64,000 nucleotides of DNA from Clavelina lepadiformis. Taxonomy: Eukaryota; Chordata; Ascidiacea; Aplousobranchia; Clavelinidae. Under the pieces are notes generated by a model. The model saw nothing but the letters and a program-made list of their open reading frames with translations, was not told the DNA's origin and searched no databases. Position 1 is the first letter of the stretch. The number at the start of each line of letters is the position of its first letter. Position numbers and translations under genes: made by a program. This document shows positions 11,925-22,896 of the stretch, piece by piece. Location of the stretch: the NCBI RefSeq assembly GCF_947623445.1, contig NC_135240.1, forward strand, positions 7,068,001 through 7,132,000, in the 5' to 3' direction.

Positions 11925-12285
11925 AATTGTATAAAAGCTAGATTTACTGCTCCTACACAGCGTCAGTTGCACTTGGATTTGAAAAAAAGCTCTCGAACCA
12001 ATTCTAGGGTATTTCTATTAATGCCTACTTCTTCGTTTCATGGCAACATTCGGTCACTCAACAGCAAACAGCAAATTTACTTCGTAAGAGTTTGATGATC
12101 CGAATCGCAGAGAAGATGATTTTAGAACATGTCTAATTCACACTCGTTCCAAAGATGAACTCCACATCGCTCTGGTAGAAGAAATGAGAAGCCTTGGATG
12201 GCAGTGGATTGATCCGAATGAAATTTGGTGCCATTCAATAAACAGAGAATGTACAACAACTTGGACTTTCAAACGTTACCGTTAA
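11925..12285 (+). pseudogene. Dead MPxLRFT-family copy E (copy 1)
   Basis: The N-terminal half is scrambled by stops and small shifts after a start like that of gene C. The last third is open and closely matches gene C at 46231: DDFRTCLIHTRSKDELHIAL, then EEMRSLGWQWIDPNEIW and TTWTFKRY before the stop. It lies directly after the Tigger remnant and its stops are shared with copy 2. Confidence 0.75.
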
Positions 12286-12333
12286 TTTTACAAGCTTTGA
12301 TATTTTCAAGAGTTCCACCTTCATTCGTGTGAT

Positions 12334-14005
12334 TCGTGTGCTGATTTAATTATTCCGAAGTGTTTGTGCTCAGAGGAAAAAGATAACACGTGATTACGTA
12401 GCGTGTTCACCCAGTCAAACGCGTCATGCGAACAAAACCTGTTCCACACATGCTGGCAAAAACGTACTCAGAAACATACAGCTCCGCTCTACAGTATAAT
12501 AACAAAACGATATATACAGTTTCAGGTAAAAATGCCTTCCATTGTTATAAGAGTTGGAAGTAATCGTATATCACATAATCCGATGAATTTGGCCAATGTT
12601 TGGTTTGAATCGAATTTTATCTAAAGAACAAATGCTTTCGGTTTGACAAAAAAAACATTAGTTTCAAATGTAGTAAGTTCAATAGCTTCGTTTCTTAACG
12701 TTCTCGGTTTCTCTCTCCAACAATTCCGTACAAAAACAGACGAAACTACACCAATCAGTGTGACTTTACTTTGTCATTTCAATCAACCGCAACGACACTA
12801 AACCCTGCTTTGAGTTACAAAGTATCCGAGGTTGGCCTGATTTGCCGCAGCTTGCCTGTCTTATAGGCTACTGCAAACTACAGTTGGTAGAGAACTAAAA
12901 TTATTTCATCGTACTGACAGGGTATAGTATGAAATGGAATGGATTGCTATTTTTCCAGTCTTCATACAATGCTACAAAGCATATCGAACAAAAAATTTTA
13001 TAATCATAATCGGGACAATAGTCGGTAAAATTAAAATGAAAACAGTAAAATAAACGTTTTTAAGATTTTGGTTCAAAACATATAATTGTAGTGAAATAAA
13101 ATTCCCAAAGACAATGAGTCAATGCACTGAGTATGGAAGATGGAATTTTTCTTCCTTTCCATTCTGCAAATCTTTCATCCCCTTTCATGTTTTTAAGTTT
13201 CCATGTTCCATACCAATAGTTCTGCTTCGTCTTCCATACCATACCATTCTACATCATACTGTGCCCTGCGTAGTGGTGCAATAACGAGATCTCGCACGGA
13301 ATGTATTTTGGACTTTTTCAGGATGCATTATTTTAAATGTCTCAATCTTGTATGGTTGTATTCCATTTATAATTTCCTTCTTTTTGTTGACAATTGTTTT
13401 CAATTAAATTTTCACGATAAAATTTCATAGATCTCATTTAGATTTGTTCTTATATTAGAAACACTTAGGATGGCTTAAAAATTTATTTAAATCGATGTAT
13501 TATATAATTTATGTTTTTCTCTCATTAATTGATGATCATAGTCCATCAAAATCAATGCCATACGGAGCAAATGGTTACACAGTTCTAAAAAGGGGAAATC
13601 CCTATCTTACATCACTGTAGCCGTAGCATTTAGGTTCTGGATCTAATTACAATGCAGTTATGTTTCTGCTTCTGACAAATTGTCTTTATTTTAAAAAAAT
13701 TAAAATCACGGTGTGCTCTCAGACAGTCCTAAAGTTTCCCTGGTTGTTACTAAGTTTAAGATGCAACACTACGAGTGGAAAATACACTTGTTGAAAGCTG
13801 AAATTAGATTCGCTAAACTGATGATGATGCTCAACTGGTGTAATTTGAAATCATGCATGGTCAAAAACATTGTTCAAACTTTGTCAACACATATAAATAA
13901 ATACAAAAACTTACAGCAAAATGTTTTTAGAAAAAGAATACTTAAAGCATGGTAACAGGAAAACAACGTTTTGGATATTACTAAATTATCGAAACCCGCA
14001 AAGTT
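12334..14005. other. Unique spacer between the duplicates, left part
   Basis: AT-rich with CCATACCATACC-type short repeats near 13230-13250. The open frames are short and lack motifs. I see no supportable gene. Confidence 0.5.
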
Positions 14006-14389
14006 TCAACTGCTTATAACAAAGGTCCACGTGGTCGAAATTGCTGTTTGGTTTGGTTTTGGAATTTCGTGGATTTCATTCGGACCAACCCATTCCCACC
14101 CAATGCTTTCCAACCCATCAACTAGAGCAACGTGAAGATCATCTCTCGGTAATGGTTCAAAATATTCTCTGTTTATGGCACTCCTTGCAACCGGGTCATC
14201 AAACTCGTATGAGGGACATTTGAGATTCTGCTCTTCACTTGGAAACGCATCCATTCTGCGGTAAAACGAACGAAGTACCGCCAAGACTGTTTCGAGAACA
14301 TCCTCTAGATATCCAGGTGATACTGAAGCTGTGAAGGTGCAGCGTTTGTTGGTGTCCCACGCTACCATTGTGAAACGCAAAATGGGCAT
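14006..14389 (-). CDS. MPxLRFT-family protein B, 127 aa, unknown function
   Basis: Minus-strand single-exon frame. Start chosen at the ATG of MPILRFT (14387-14389) by comparison with paralogues; the frame stays open upstream to an ATG at 14461, but a splice-acceptor-like TTTTCAG lies in that extension, so it is more likely 5' UTR or intron. All family motifs occur in order: FTASVSPGY, VLAVLRSFY, YEFDDP, DDLHVALVDGL, GWEWVGPNE, TTWTF. About half its residues match protein A. An upstream module with a CCAAT box lies about 0.4 kb before the start. Function unknown. Confidence 0.75.
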   Translation of the reverse strand: MPILRFTMVAWDTNKRCTFTASVSPGYLEDVLETVLAVLRSFYRRMDAFPSEEQNLKCPSYEFDDPVARSAINREYFEPLPRDDLHVALVDGLESIGWEWVGPNEIHEIPKPNQTAISTTWTFVISS

Positions 14390-14710
14390 CCTTCTATAAC
14401 AGTTGCAAGGTGGTTTTGTAAATGCATCAAACCTGAAAACAACAACATCAGTTAGATTCAACTTTCCCTCGGCGTTTTCCTATTTATGATAAGTATTTAA
14501 CTCAAAGCACAATGGATCTTATGACAGAGGTCCTTTCGAATAAAGGGATTTTACTACCATCAGTTTTGACTGTGCCTGGAGTATTCTAAAAAGCATCTAA
14601 ACGCGCATAAATCTCAAGCTAGTACAATATTGAATTCTTTTTCCACTCCTTTCGAGCGAATAACTAAATTCAAGACTGATCTTCCACGAAAAGTGTGACA
14701 ACTACAAGTC

Positions 14711-14801
14711 TAGGGGGCAAGATGTAGGTTTTGTCATTTCAAAACGTCTGTGCTTGAGGCAGAGAGACGACGAACCAGTTCAACGCGCACAACCAATCAA
14801 T
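14711..14801 (-). promoter_or_regulatory. Conserved upstream module of MPxLRFT gene B
   Basis: In the sense of gene B, an inverted CCAAT box (14791-14798) is followed by CAAGCACAGACGTTTTGAAA (complement of 14737-14756) and a pyrimidine-rich stretch. It aligns with the modules of genes A and C over about 90 bases. Confidence 0.6.
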
Positions 14802-17680
14802 TGCGATGCAGTAGTGGAAAACAATCTTACAGGTGTGCTCATTGACAAATAACAATAATATTCAGCTGTAGAATCTCGCAGCGCACGTATGTGTTGGGTC
14901 TGCCTTGGCAATTAAAGTTAACATACCGTTCAGATCAAGCACAATTCCAGCTAAAGTTTTGTGATAAATTACTTTATGACTGTCGTTGGCATAAAGTATA
15001 TAGTCAACCGGTGAAGAAATATATTTAAAGGAAGTTCATCCATGCCATTCTTTCGTGCCTACACACCTCACTTTGTAAAAGAACAGAACCCACATAAAAG
15101 CAGACAGCCGTTTTGTTAAAATGTTGTAGGACCACTGAATCAAATAGGCTAAGCGCTTCAATATACTAGTTATGTGTTGCCCAAATTTATGCTTCATCGA
15201 TCTTAAAAATGCATTCTGCGAACGCTGGCATGTTTGACGTTCGCAAGTTGCTTACTCTCTTTCAATGCTTTGTGTAGAATTGGGCAGGATTCCCCTTCAT
15301 TTGTTATTTCCACATCACACCACACTCAGAAATGAAAAGTTACCGATCGACGGCCCAGCTGGAGACACGCGCGCAAAACACACACTTCAAGTGCACAAAA
15401 TGACATGCTGGGTTTGATAGAATGTCGAAGAAGCTAACACATGCCTTCGCTTTGTACCTTTCTTAGTTTTGGTGTCGTGTAATGTGGAGAATGAAAATAA
15501 CAAACGAGGCCGTTCACTCGGTTTGGGCAAAATAAACTTATCCACGTCTGAAAAAATGTTTGAAACGAGCAAGTGCCAAACATGTTAGCTTGCGCAGGAT
15601 GCATTTTAAGGGTTTTTGAAACATAATTTCACCAACGTGATGTAATACCAGCATAATTTCACCAACAAGTATCTTGATGCGTCCAAATCTACACGCATGC
15701 TGTTGCTGTACTGTGCTATATATGTTTTCTTCTACATTCTGGAATGTTCAGCATGTATTTTGCGTCTGCTTGCAGCTTTCGGTAAAAGCAGACTGTGTGT
15801 GTGATACCTCTTCAAAAATTCTGACAAATATGGTCTTATTGGTTTGTTGGCATTTTCACATTTTTGTGTTTTTTTTTTTAATTGTCCAGTAATTTTTATC
15901 AATAGATGTTTTTGTGATTTTCGTTATATACTTTGGTTTACACAAGGTTAATCTATGCTGTGCAATATTTGTCTTGTCGCGTACAGTGTTTTCTTTGTTA
16001 AGAATTGTAAAAAATATATTACGTAAATTTCAATTGTCTTCTGTTGGGAAATCTTGTTATGGTATGGTTGCTACATAATCAAATTTCAACTATTGCTTCC
16101 AGTTATATTGAAAGTATGAAATGCATTTTCGCTTATTTTTTTGGACAAAATGCCTCCGTTAATAAAAACATATTGTGCAACATTGGAGCATAGTTGGAAC
16201 CGTGTCAAGGCATTTCCGGCACATAGCTTCCTATATTCGCCTTATTCATTACCGGGTATGGCTTACATCAAAACACTCCGAAACTATAACACTTCCTTTT
16301 GAAAGCCCATTTGATAACCTGCGATAAGGAACCGTTACAAACACCTGCTTTATTGCTATAGTTGCAGTTTCGAACAACTTCAGCCTTGGGTGAACTTCAT
16401 GGTGCAAAGCGCATGGAACACTCACTAGTATTATTAGTTTTATGAGTCAGAGAGCCTTCAACCGTATCCGAACTGGCTCATACATTTCTTTACTTCCCAT
16501 GTTAGTTCCGCTTTCTTTTCGGTGACTTTCTCGCTATGATGTAATGGGAATTTTATGTGGTTAATGGAGAAAAGCGACAACAGCACGTTTGTCTTTCAGT
16601 GTTTGAATGAAACGGGTAAGAGCAACTGTATCGAAGTGATGCTGTGCAAACCCGAAAAAAGCGCTGGAAATAAAAACAGCTCCCATAAGATGGTGGCTGC
16701 ATTTGATAAATGCCAAAACTCTTATCTGCAACTTTGATGAACCGCTACAGCAGCTTAGCAAAGACATTGCAGTGCTTAATTTGAGGAAGCTGCAGCAAAA
16801 ATTGATAACTTAATTACTGAGTGAGTGAAATTTGAAACGGGCGGAGAAATTATCTTGCGGAAGTTGATGGTATTGGATTTCCGAGTGATTGGAAAGATAG
16901 TCATTCATAAAGTTATCTTTAGTGCCATCCTTTCAATACGTTATATTGACAGACCACGTTGCTCACGCAAAAGCCGGTTGGTTTGCTTCTATACGACAAT
17001 GGAAACGAACATTAACCGGGAATATAGAAAATGCAATATGAAACGAGTGCCTTTTCACATATTTTACTTCTATGCGTCAATTGTGTATATCCGAACATTT
17101 AAAATCGTTTCACATATTCCAAGTATATACTCGATAAATAGTAATATTATCGAAATAAATAGATATATAATCAGTTATTTATTGCTAACCTTTAAAGTTG
17201 CGTTTGCTACTAGGGATTATGTAAGTTTGTGTCAAAAACATAAAAAGCGCAGCTGGGCATCACGAAATTTTTTCTCCACTAGGATGAAAATTTTCTAGGA
17301 AAGCGATGACAACATGGATCACATAATATTGATTATAAACACACTCTATATATCACATAGAGTTGCGTAGCAGCGATTAAAAATGATTGAATTATGATCA
17401 AAATGTTTGCTTTTTTTCCTTCTAAACCATAAAAGGACTGAGCCAAATGAGCTTTGGAATTTTTTATCATCGCATCACCTTAGAGATGTCTTGGCAGATA
17501 CCAGACGAGAGTCTGCGCGGGTATTCGTTTATCAACACTAGTTCGTTCTAACGGAATTCTTGAGCAGACCTTCTTAGCCTGGGTCGTAGCTATAGGCGAC
17601 AACAAATGCAATGCGCGATGACATTCAACAAATAAGAAAATTATTACCAGCAGAATTTTTACAAAGTAATTTTCGGTTAA
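14802..17680. other. Unique spacer between the duplicates, right part
   Basis: No supportable gene. A 60-codon frame at 16555-16737 (Asn/Ser/Lys-rich, with one CxxxxC-like spacing) and a GTG-led 157-codon frame at 16825-17298 are open, but have no recognisable motif, and the second has the AT-rich composition of noncoding DNA. A coding exon or dead transposon piece at 16555-16800 cannot be excluded. Confidence 0.45.
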
Positions 17681-17773
17681 AATTTGAAAATGTTTCTTTT
17701 AACTTAGATTTTTAAAGGAAAAAATTTAATAGTTTTGGTCAATTGTGTTGAATTTTATCATCTGTCAAGCAAG

Positions 17774-18511
17774 ATGAAATCGTTTGCCCTCCTATTGTTA
17801 GTCGTTCTTCTTTTGTCCTACGTAGGTAAGTAGTAATAAGTACAGATTTGCATCTGATCATTTCCAGTAAAGGTTACTGCACGGTTTTACGCATGATTCC
17901 CTTTTTGCGAAATCACGTGTGCATAATATAAGCCTGGCTAGATGCTTCGAAAATGGTCGCCCTTAGACTATTTTGTCTCTACTGATATTTATAAATATGT
18001 TCTACTACTTGTTTACAGGTGTTTTGCCCAACGCAAGTGCTGGAACAAATGTAAGTTTTGCTTAAATCGATGTTTTGTTTGTAGGGGTTTTTACGTTTTA
18101 TAACGTTGTTGCCAAGAACTTCATACATGCGGGCTCTGATGCGGGCGACATTATCCGACCAAACAATAGCCAGTGTTTTTAAGTTTTATCAACAACTAAG
18201 TTATTCTTAATTTTAAGAAAATACAATTCAAAATGTTTGTAGGTGTGCCCGACGAAATTCTGCTCGAAAAACAGTCAAGGCAGATTCGTACGTGACTGCC
18301 AACAGCTTACTGGGATATGGAAAGATCGTAAGTGTCTAAATTCATCTTTGCAAGTTGTAGCAAATTTCAAGACGAAGCCTTTATTACAGTATTACCCATG
18401 TTTTAAATGAGAAATTTTGTTTCCCTAATCGAGCTCTCATTTTTTGCAGTCTGCAATTATTATCAATCATCGCTTTGTAGAAAACATTGCAACGGAGAAA
18501 GTTACTTTTGA
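17774..18511 (+). CDS. CRP1 (copy 2), secreted six-cysteine peptide, 76 aa, 4 exons
   Basis: Exons 17774-17825, 18020-18051, 18243-18327 and 18450-18511 mirror copy 1 exactly in phase and splice sites. All six cysteines are kept. Differences from copy 1 include Arg-to-Gly and Lys-to-Asn changes near the end of exon 2, one Thr-to-Ser change between cysteines 4 and 5, and a stop three codons earlier. Both copies of CRP1 look intact, unlike the CRP2 and CRP3 pairs. Function is inferred only from size, signal peptide and cysteines. Confidence 0.8.
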
Positions 18512-20302
18512 GGATAATAAGTTTCATGTATGATTTATACACCGCCGTTTGCGTATACAGTGAAATAGCGATGTCCGTTTATGTGAAGCCTTATTCATAT
18601 CGTGTGTTTTATAATGGTTTTGTGCTTGCCCTGCGAAAAACAGTTGCCATTACAACTCTGTTTATCAGGTTTCTTTTGGTGGTACGGAGAAGTTTGCTTG
18701 CAAAGTCAGTATGGGTTCAATATACCTTATTTTGACTGCAATTTTCGAAATAATTACCCAAAAAGTGTACGAGCGATTTGGTTTTGAAATTATTGTTAAA
18801 GTATACTGACAATAGGAGAGACATTTTTCTGTTACAAAATACACGTCTCTTCTATGTTGTATTTTCACTGCTTGTTACCACTAACGGCGCACACACACTG
18901 TCAAACTTCACGTTATAAAAACTTCTTCGTATTATGTTGCATGCAGACAAAATCAGTAACAACTCAGTATAGTAAAATAAAGACAAAAATTGCCAACATA
19001 CTTATAGGTTGACTACAATGAAATGTGGGATAAACGTTTTTGTGGGATAAACAAATTACATGCTCAAGAATAGTCCTAACCGCAATCTCGTGTATACAAT
19101 GCGATTTTGCCCAATTGCATCGGAAGTGAACGCAGCTTTGGTGGTTGTCTGGTCTCATGTAACCGATTAGAGGAGAACATGTTGTTTGTTTTACCGGCGA
19201 TAATACCATATACGGCAATGGAATGTTCAGCGTCAGTCAAGCGTGAATAAACTAAAGGCAACAGAGCGTGAAAATTAGTGTAAATCAATGCCAATAACAA
19301 TATAAAAAGCACTGTAGGTGACCAAAACCACATGAAGCACTCAGTTACCATTTGCAAGCCTATAAGTTTACCATATTTTAATAAATTGTTCTAGAAAAGA
19401 TAAACTAAGTTACGCGTTACAATGTGGTTTCTTATTCAGTCACTTTTTCTCATATAGCTTAACGTCTGTTAGGTGTAGTTTTGGTAGGTTACTATAATAG
19501 TCGTTTAATTACTTAGTCCAAGTTATTCGTATTAAGTTAGTGGTTGATCAACGAAAGTAAATAAGTAACCAGGAAACTGGTAAGCAATTTCATGCCGGTT
19601 ACCAAAACAACATGGGTGACAAAAACGTCGTTTAAAAATGGTTGAAATTTGGACGTGACGCTGTTTCGCTTTTTCTTTGAATAAAACTTTGCATAATGCG
19701 CTAGGCTATTCTGGCACATCAAACCACGTGTGCAGATGCACCATTGGAAGAGAAAAAATTTGAACCGGATTATAAGAAATTGTTAAGTCAAATTTGTGTT
19801 TTGGATCTGTCTTGAATAACTTAAATTCATTGGCCTATTTGTACAATCTGATTCACCATGGTTCAAAAAGGCTCATTGTGTTTTCTTGTGTAATATCATG
19901 CCGGGAAATTATATGCTTATCAACACCTGGTACTTGGACTTAATTGATGGCAAAAACGTTTAACAGTTGGCAGTTAAATGTAAATGCTTCTTAAAATATG
20001 TCTCTACAATGCTTTCCGTGGTATAACTATGTCTTCACTTATATATACTGTATGATATTCCTTGTTTAGTGATACACATGCATTTGAGTACGCTTTTCAA
20101 TACGACTATAATGCCCACTTCAAACCTGAAGCAAAACGTTTCAGCCAATTTAACCCAAGTATTTATACACATAATTGTCGTTTGAAGCGAGATTTGCTTT
20201 GGCAGAATGAACGTAATTTGAAGTTCAGTTGAGTCTTACCTTGGCGAATTCGCAAATAAGGCGATGTCTGATTGGTCAGCATCTCAATTCTCAATGTTTT
20301 TT
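18512..20302. other. Intergenic, copy 2, CRP1 to P-like element
   Basis: About 400 bp at 18664-19061 have no counterpart in copy 1 (the join there is near 993). I see no inverted repeats or target duplication at its ends, so a deletion in copy 1 is as likely as an insertion here. The rest is collinear with copy 1 and holds no gene. Confidence 0.55.
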
Positions 20303-22896
20303 CCATAGATATCGTATATATAATAACTAGATATCTAACTAACTACCTTGCGCTTGAAGAAGTGAAGCCAGTATGGGTCCGCCATTTTGTCAACATATGC
20401 GACCAGAAACGCTCTTGCGCATATGTGTGGAATGGAACATATGAAAGGATTATGTGCGATTGGCAAATAGTAATGAAATGGAAAGACGTTTTTTATGATG
20501 CAGACGATGCTAAGCAATATTCCTAAAGCTCAATTGCGTATTTAAAGGGTGTTTAACGTTTTTAACGGTTCCACTATCTAGGCTAGACCTAGATTTCTAG
20601 GCTACCGGCAATTTGCAAAAATTTGTGTAGTTTAAGTACTAATTATTCATCTGATTTTAGAAATATTTGTTTCATAATGGTTACTTGTTCAGCATATAAC
20701 TGTACTAATCGATCTGGAAAAACAAATATTGATAAGATATCATTCCATACATTTCCGCTATCAAACCAAGATCTTTGCAAAAAGTCGCAATGAAGAGAGA
20801 CAGCGTGAACGACAATGTCTAAAAAACGATGCAGTACCTTCTGTTTTTTGTTTCCCATCCCATCTCGGTGCCCCACCACATTTATCCCATGAAAGAAAAC
20901 AAAGGGCTAGCATTGTTATTAGCTCAATGAAAAAAAGCAAGGCATCAGAAGACAAAAAAAGCATGCAAGCAGTTACGTCCAGTTGTGTTGCACAGGAACA
21001 CAATTACTCAGCATTGGTAGTACTGACACCAACAAAATCTCACTTGCGCAAGAAAATTAAAATTTTAAGGCAAAAAATACGACGTTCTGACAAGAAGGTA
21101 CAATCACTAAAAGCAGTTATTGACAATCTGAAATCTAGCGGTTACATATCAGAAGAAGCAAGCACAATGCTAGCCAACAACTTTTCCGGCATCACAAAAG
21201 AACTGTTTAGATCTCAATTGATTAACAATGGACGTAATTCCAAAGGTCACCGTTACAATGATGAAATCAAAAAAGTTGCTTCCACACTTCACTTCTATTC
21301 TCCAAAAGCTTATGATTACTTAAGACGATCATTTTCTTTGCCAGCACCAAGCTCTTTGGCAGACTGGGCATCATCAGTCAATTGTGAACCTGTTTTTTTT
21401 ATTGATGTTTTCAGTCACCTGCAAAAAAAGGCCAATACTGACAAAACATACTCGGACTGTGCACTAATGTGCGACGCAATGCACATCAGGTCACATACAC
21501 CTTTTAACAAGTTTACTGGAAAATATGAAGGTTTTGTAAACTATGGGGAAGGCATACTTCCTTTTGATACGGAAGCTGTTGCAAGTGAAATGCTTTGGCT
21601 GACTTGGGCATCATCCATGATGGAGAAAAACAGCCTATAAAATGGAAGCATATCAGCAATTTACACAAAATTCAGCAGGAAGAAGGCCTTAAATTTGGCA
21701 ATTCATTATCAGTCAGCCACATTGAATTTCAAAAACACAAATCCTGAAAGATACAATTTCAATGTTAAATAGTTTGGTTACGCATAGTAATTGCAGCTGG
21801 GAGATTAATATAGTCCATAGTGATTTCACAGCTATGCGGCGTAGATATGTTTTTTAAGCATTTTTATTACTTTGATGTTTTTCCAAGAGAAGGTAATTAC
21901 TAATTAGTATGCAGTGAGCCTGGTCATTAAATTGAAATTGATTTATAATTTTGTACATGTCTATTATAGCTACAGGCTAGCCATTACATAAAATTGAATG
22001 ATCAGCTTTCATAGAATAAACAAAAGAGCTTAAGCACGTTCATTAAACACCTAGCATTAACACCTATCATACCTAGCATTAATTCAAGTCAAAGACCGAG
22101 GCGGCTTAATTACCCCATCAGCAGGTGTTGTAACTGTGGTCAGACAGGCAGAGAAGCTCTTTCGAGCTGCTGTTTGTGGATTTAATTCACTAAATCCTAA
22201 AATTTCCATCAAGGATCATCTCAGTCAAAACCTGTGTGAATCAATTTATGAAAAAGTTAAAAGCTATGATTTATTTCCATCGCTAAGAAACCAGGATGAT
22301 GATTTTGAGATTGGATATGAAGATCTTCATTCTGTACAATTAATAAAGAAAATTATTAAAGAATTTTTCACGATCAGGTTTTTGACCTATCGTTTCGTTA
22401 GACATATCGAGTATGTTTGAAAAGTATGGTACGCCTATATATTAGATATGGTTTGTATTAGGTTTCATCATATTTCATTTCGTGTCTTTCACATTTATTT
22501 CTTTCAAGTTAACACCTGATTTTGTAAAAAATATAAGTATATCAATCTTTTGCTTTGAATCATGCAACTCTTACTCGATTGAAGGGCTACCCCATTGACT
22601 TATGCTAGGCCTACACGGTACCGGTAGGCAATTAGCCTATAGGCAAGCTTATTCATTGATACAGCTAAAATACAAATATTTACAAAAAATAGTCAGTGAT
22701 AGTGCAATGCAAACACCTCGGCCTTTCAAAAAACTTCCAGAGAATTAGGCCTATACAGAACTACTCCAATTCACATTTGGCTTTTAGCTTTTCTCTCACT
22801 CTCTCCCAACGCTTTTGGGCGCATGTGTAATCGCAGGCTTGCTTCACTTTTCGGCTGGAGTTAGATATCTAGTTATTATATATACGATATCTATGG
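20303..22896. mobile_element. P-element-like (THAP) DNA transposon, internally deleted, 2594 bp
   Basis: Perfect 38-bp terminal inverted repeats begin CCATAGATATC (20303-20340 and 22859-22896). The element stands in a T run with six T on each side; copy 1 has eight T at the empty site (about 2231-2238), so the target duplication is blurred by the homopolymer. It encodes parts of a THAP9/P-type transposase on the plus strand (20677-22420). The insertion postdates the segmental duplication. It is not autonomous, because the catalytic middle of the transposase is missing. Confidence 0.9.
20677..22420 (+). pseudogene. THAP9/P-type transposase, broken
   Basis: The start (20677) reads MVTCSAYNCTNR followed by FHTFPL, the first half of a THAP zinc finger. 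The second half is shortened, with stops in this frame, and resumes in another frame at LKNDAVPSVF, the typical AVPxxF end of a THAP domain. Then come a basic coiled coil (SHLRKKIKILRQKIRRSDKK) and the P-type helix-turn-helix region (ASTLHFYSPKAYDYLRRSF and SSVNCEP), and a first catalytic block around CDAMHIR. The frame ends at 21640. Only the C-terminal part returns at about 22099-22420 (GGLITPSAGVV and LCESIYEKV). The core between is deleted. Confidence 0.85.

Larger units (their letters stand above)
1..12333 (+). repeat. Segmental duplication, copy 1 (left end outside window)
   Basis: This stretch is collinear with 17681-43733 on the same strand. Shared items in order are CRP1, CRP2, CRP3, the MPxLRFT gene, a small MITE, a Tigger remnant and a dead MPxLRFT copy. 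Similarity ends after the shared words around 12325-12333 (43725-43733 in copy 2). The left boundary lies outside the window. Copy 1 lacks the P-like element, the 506-bp hAT MITE and the Polinton of copy 2, and has its own hAT MITE. It also lacks about 400 bp that copy 2 has at 18664-19061. Seen directly by comparing the two stretches by eye. Confidence 0.93.

Noticed and set aside
16825-17298. 157-codon frame in the spacer
   Set aside because: Starts with GTG, is Ile/Tyr/Lys-rich as AT-rich noncoding DNA would be, and has no motif or paralogue.
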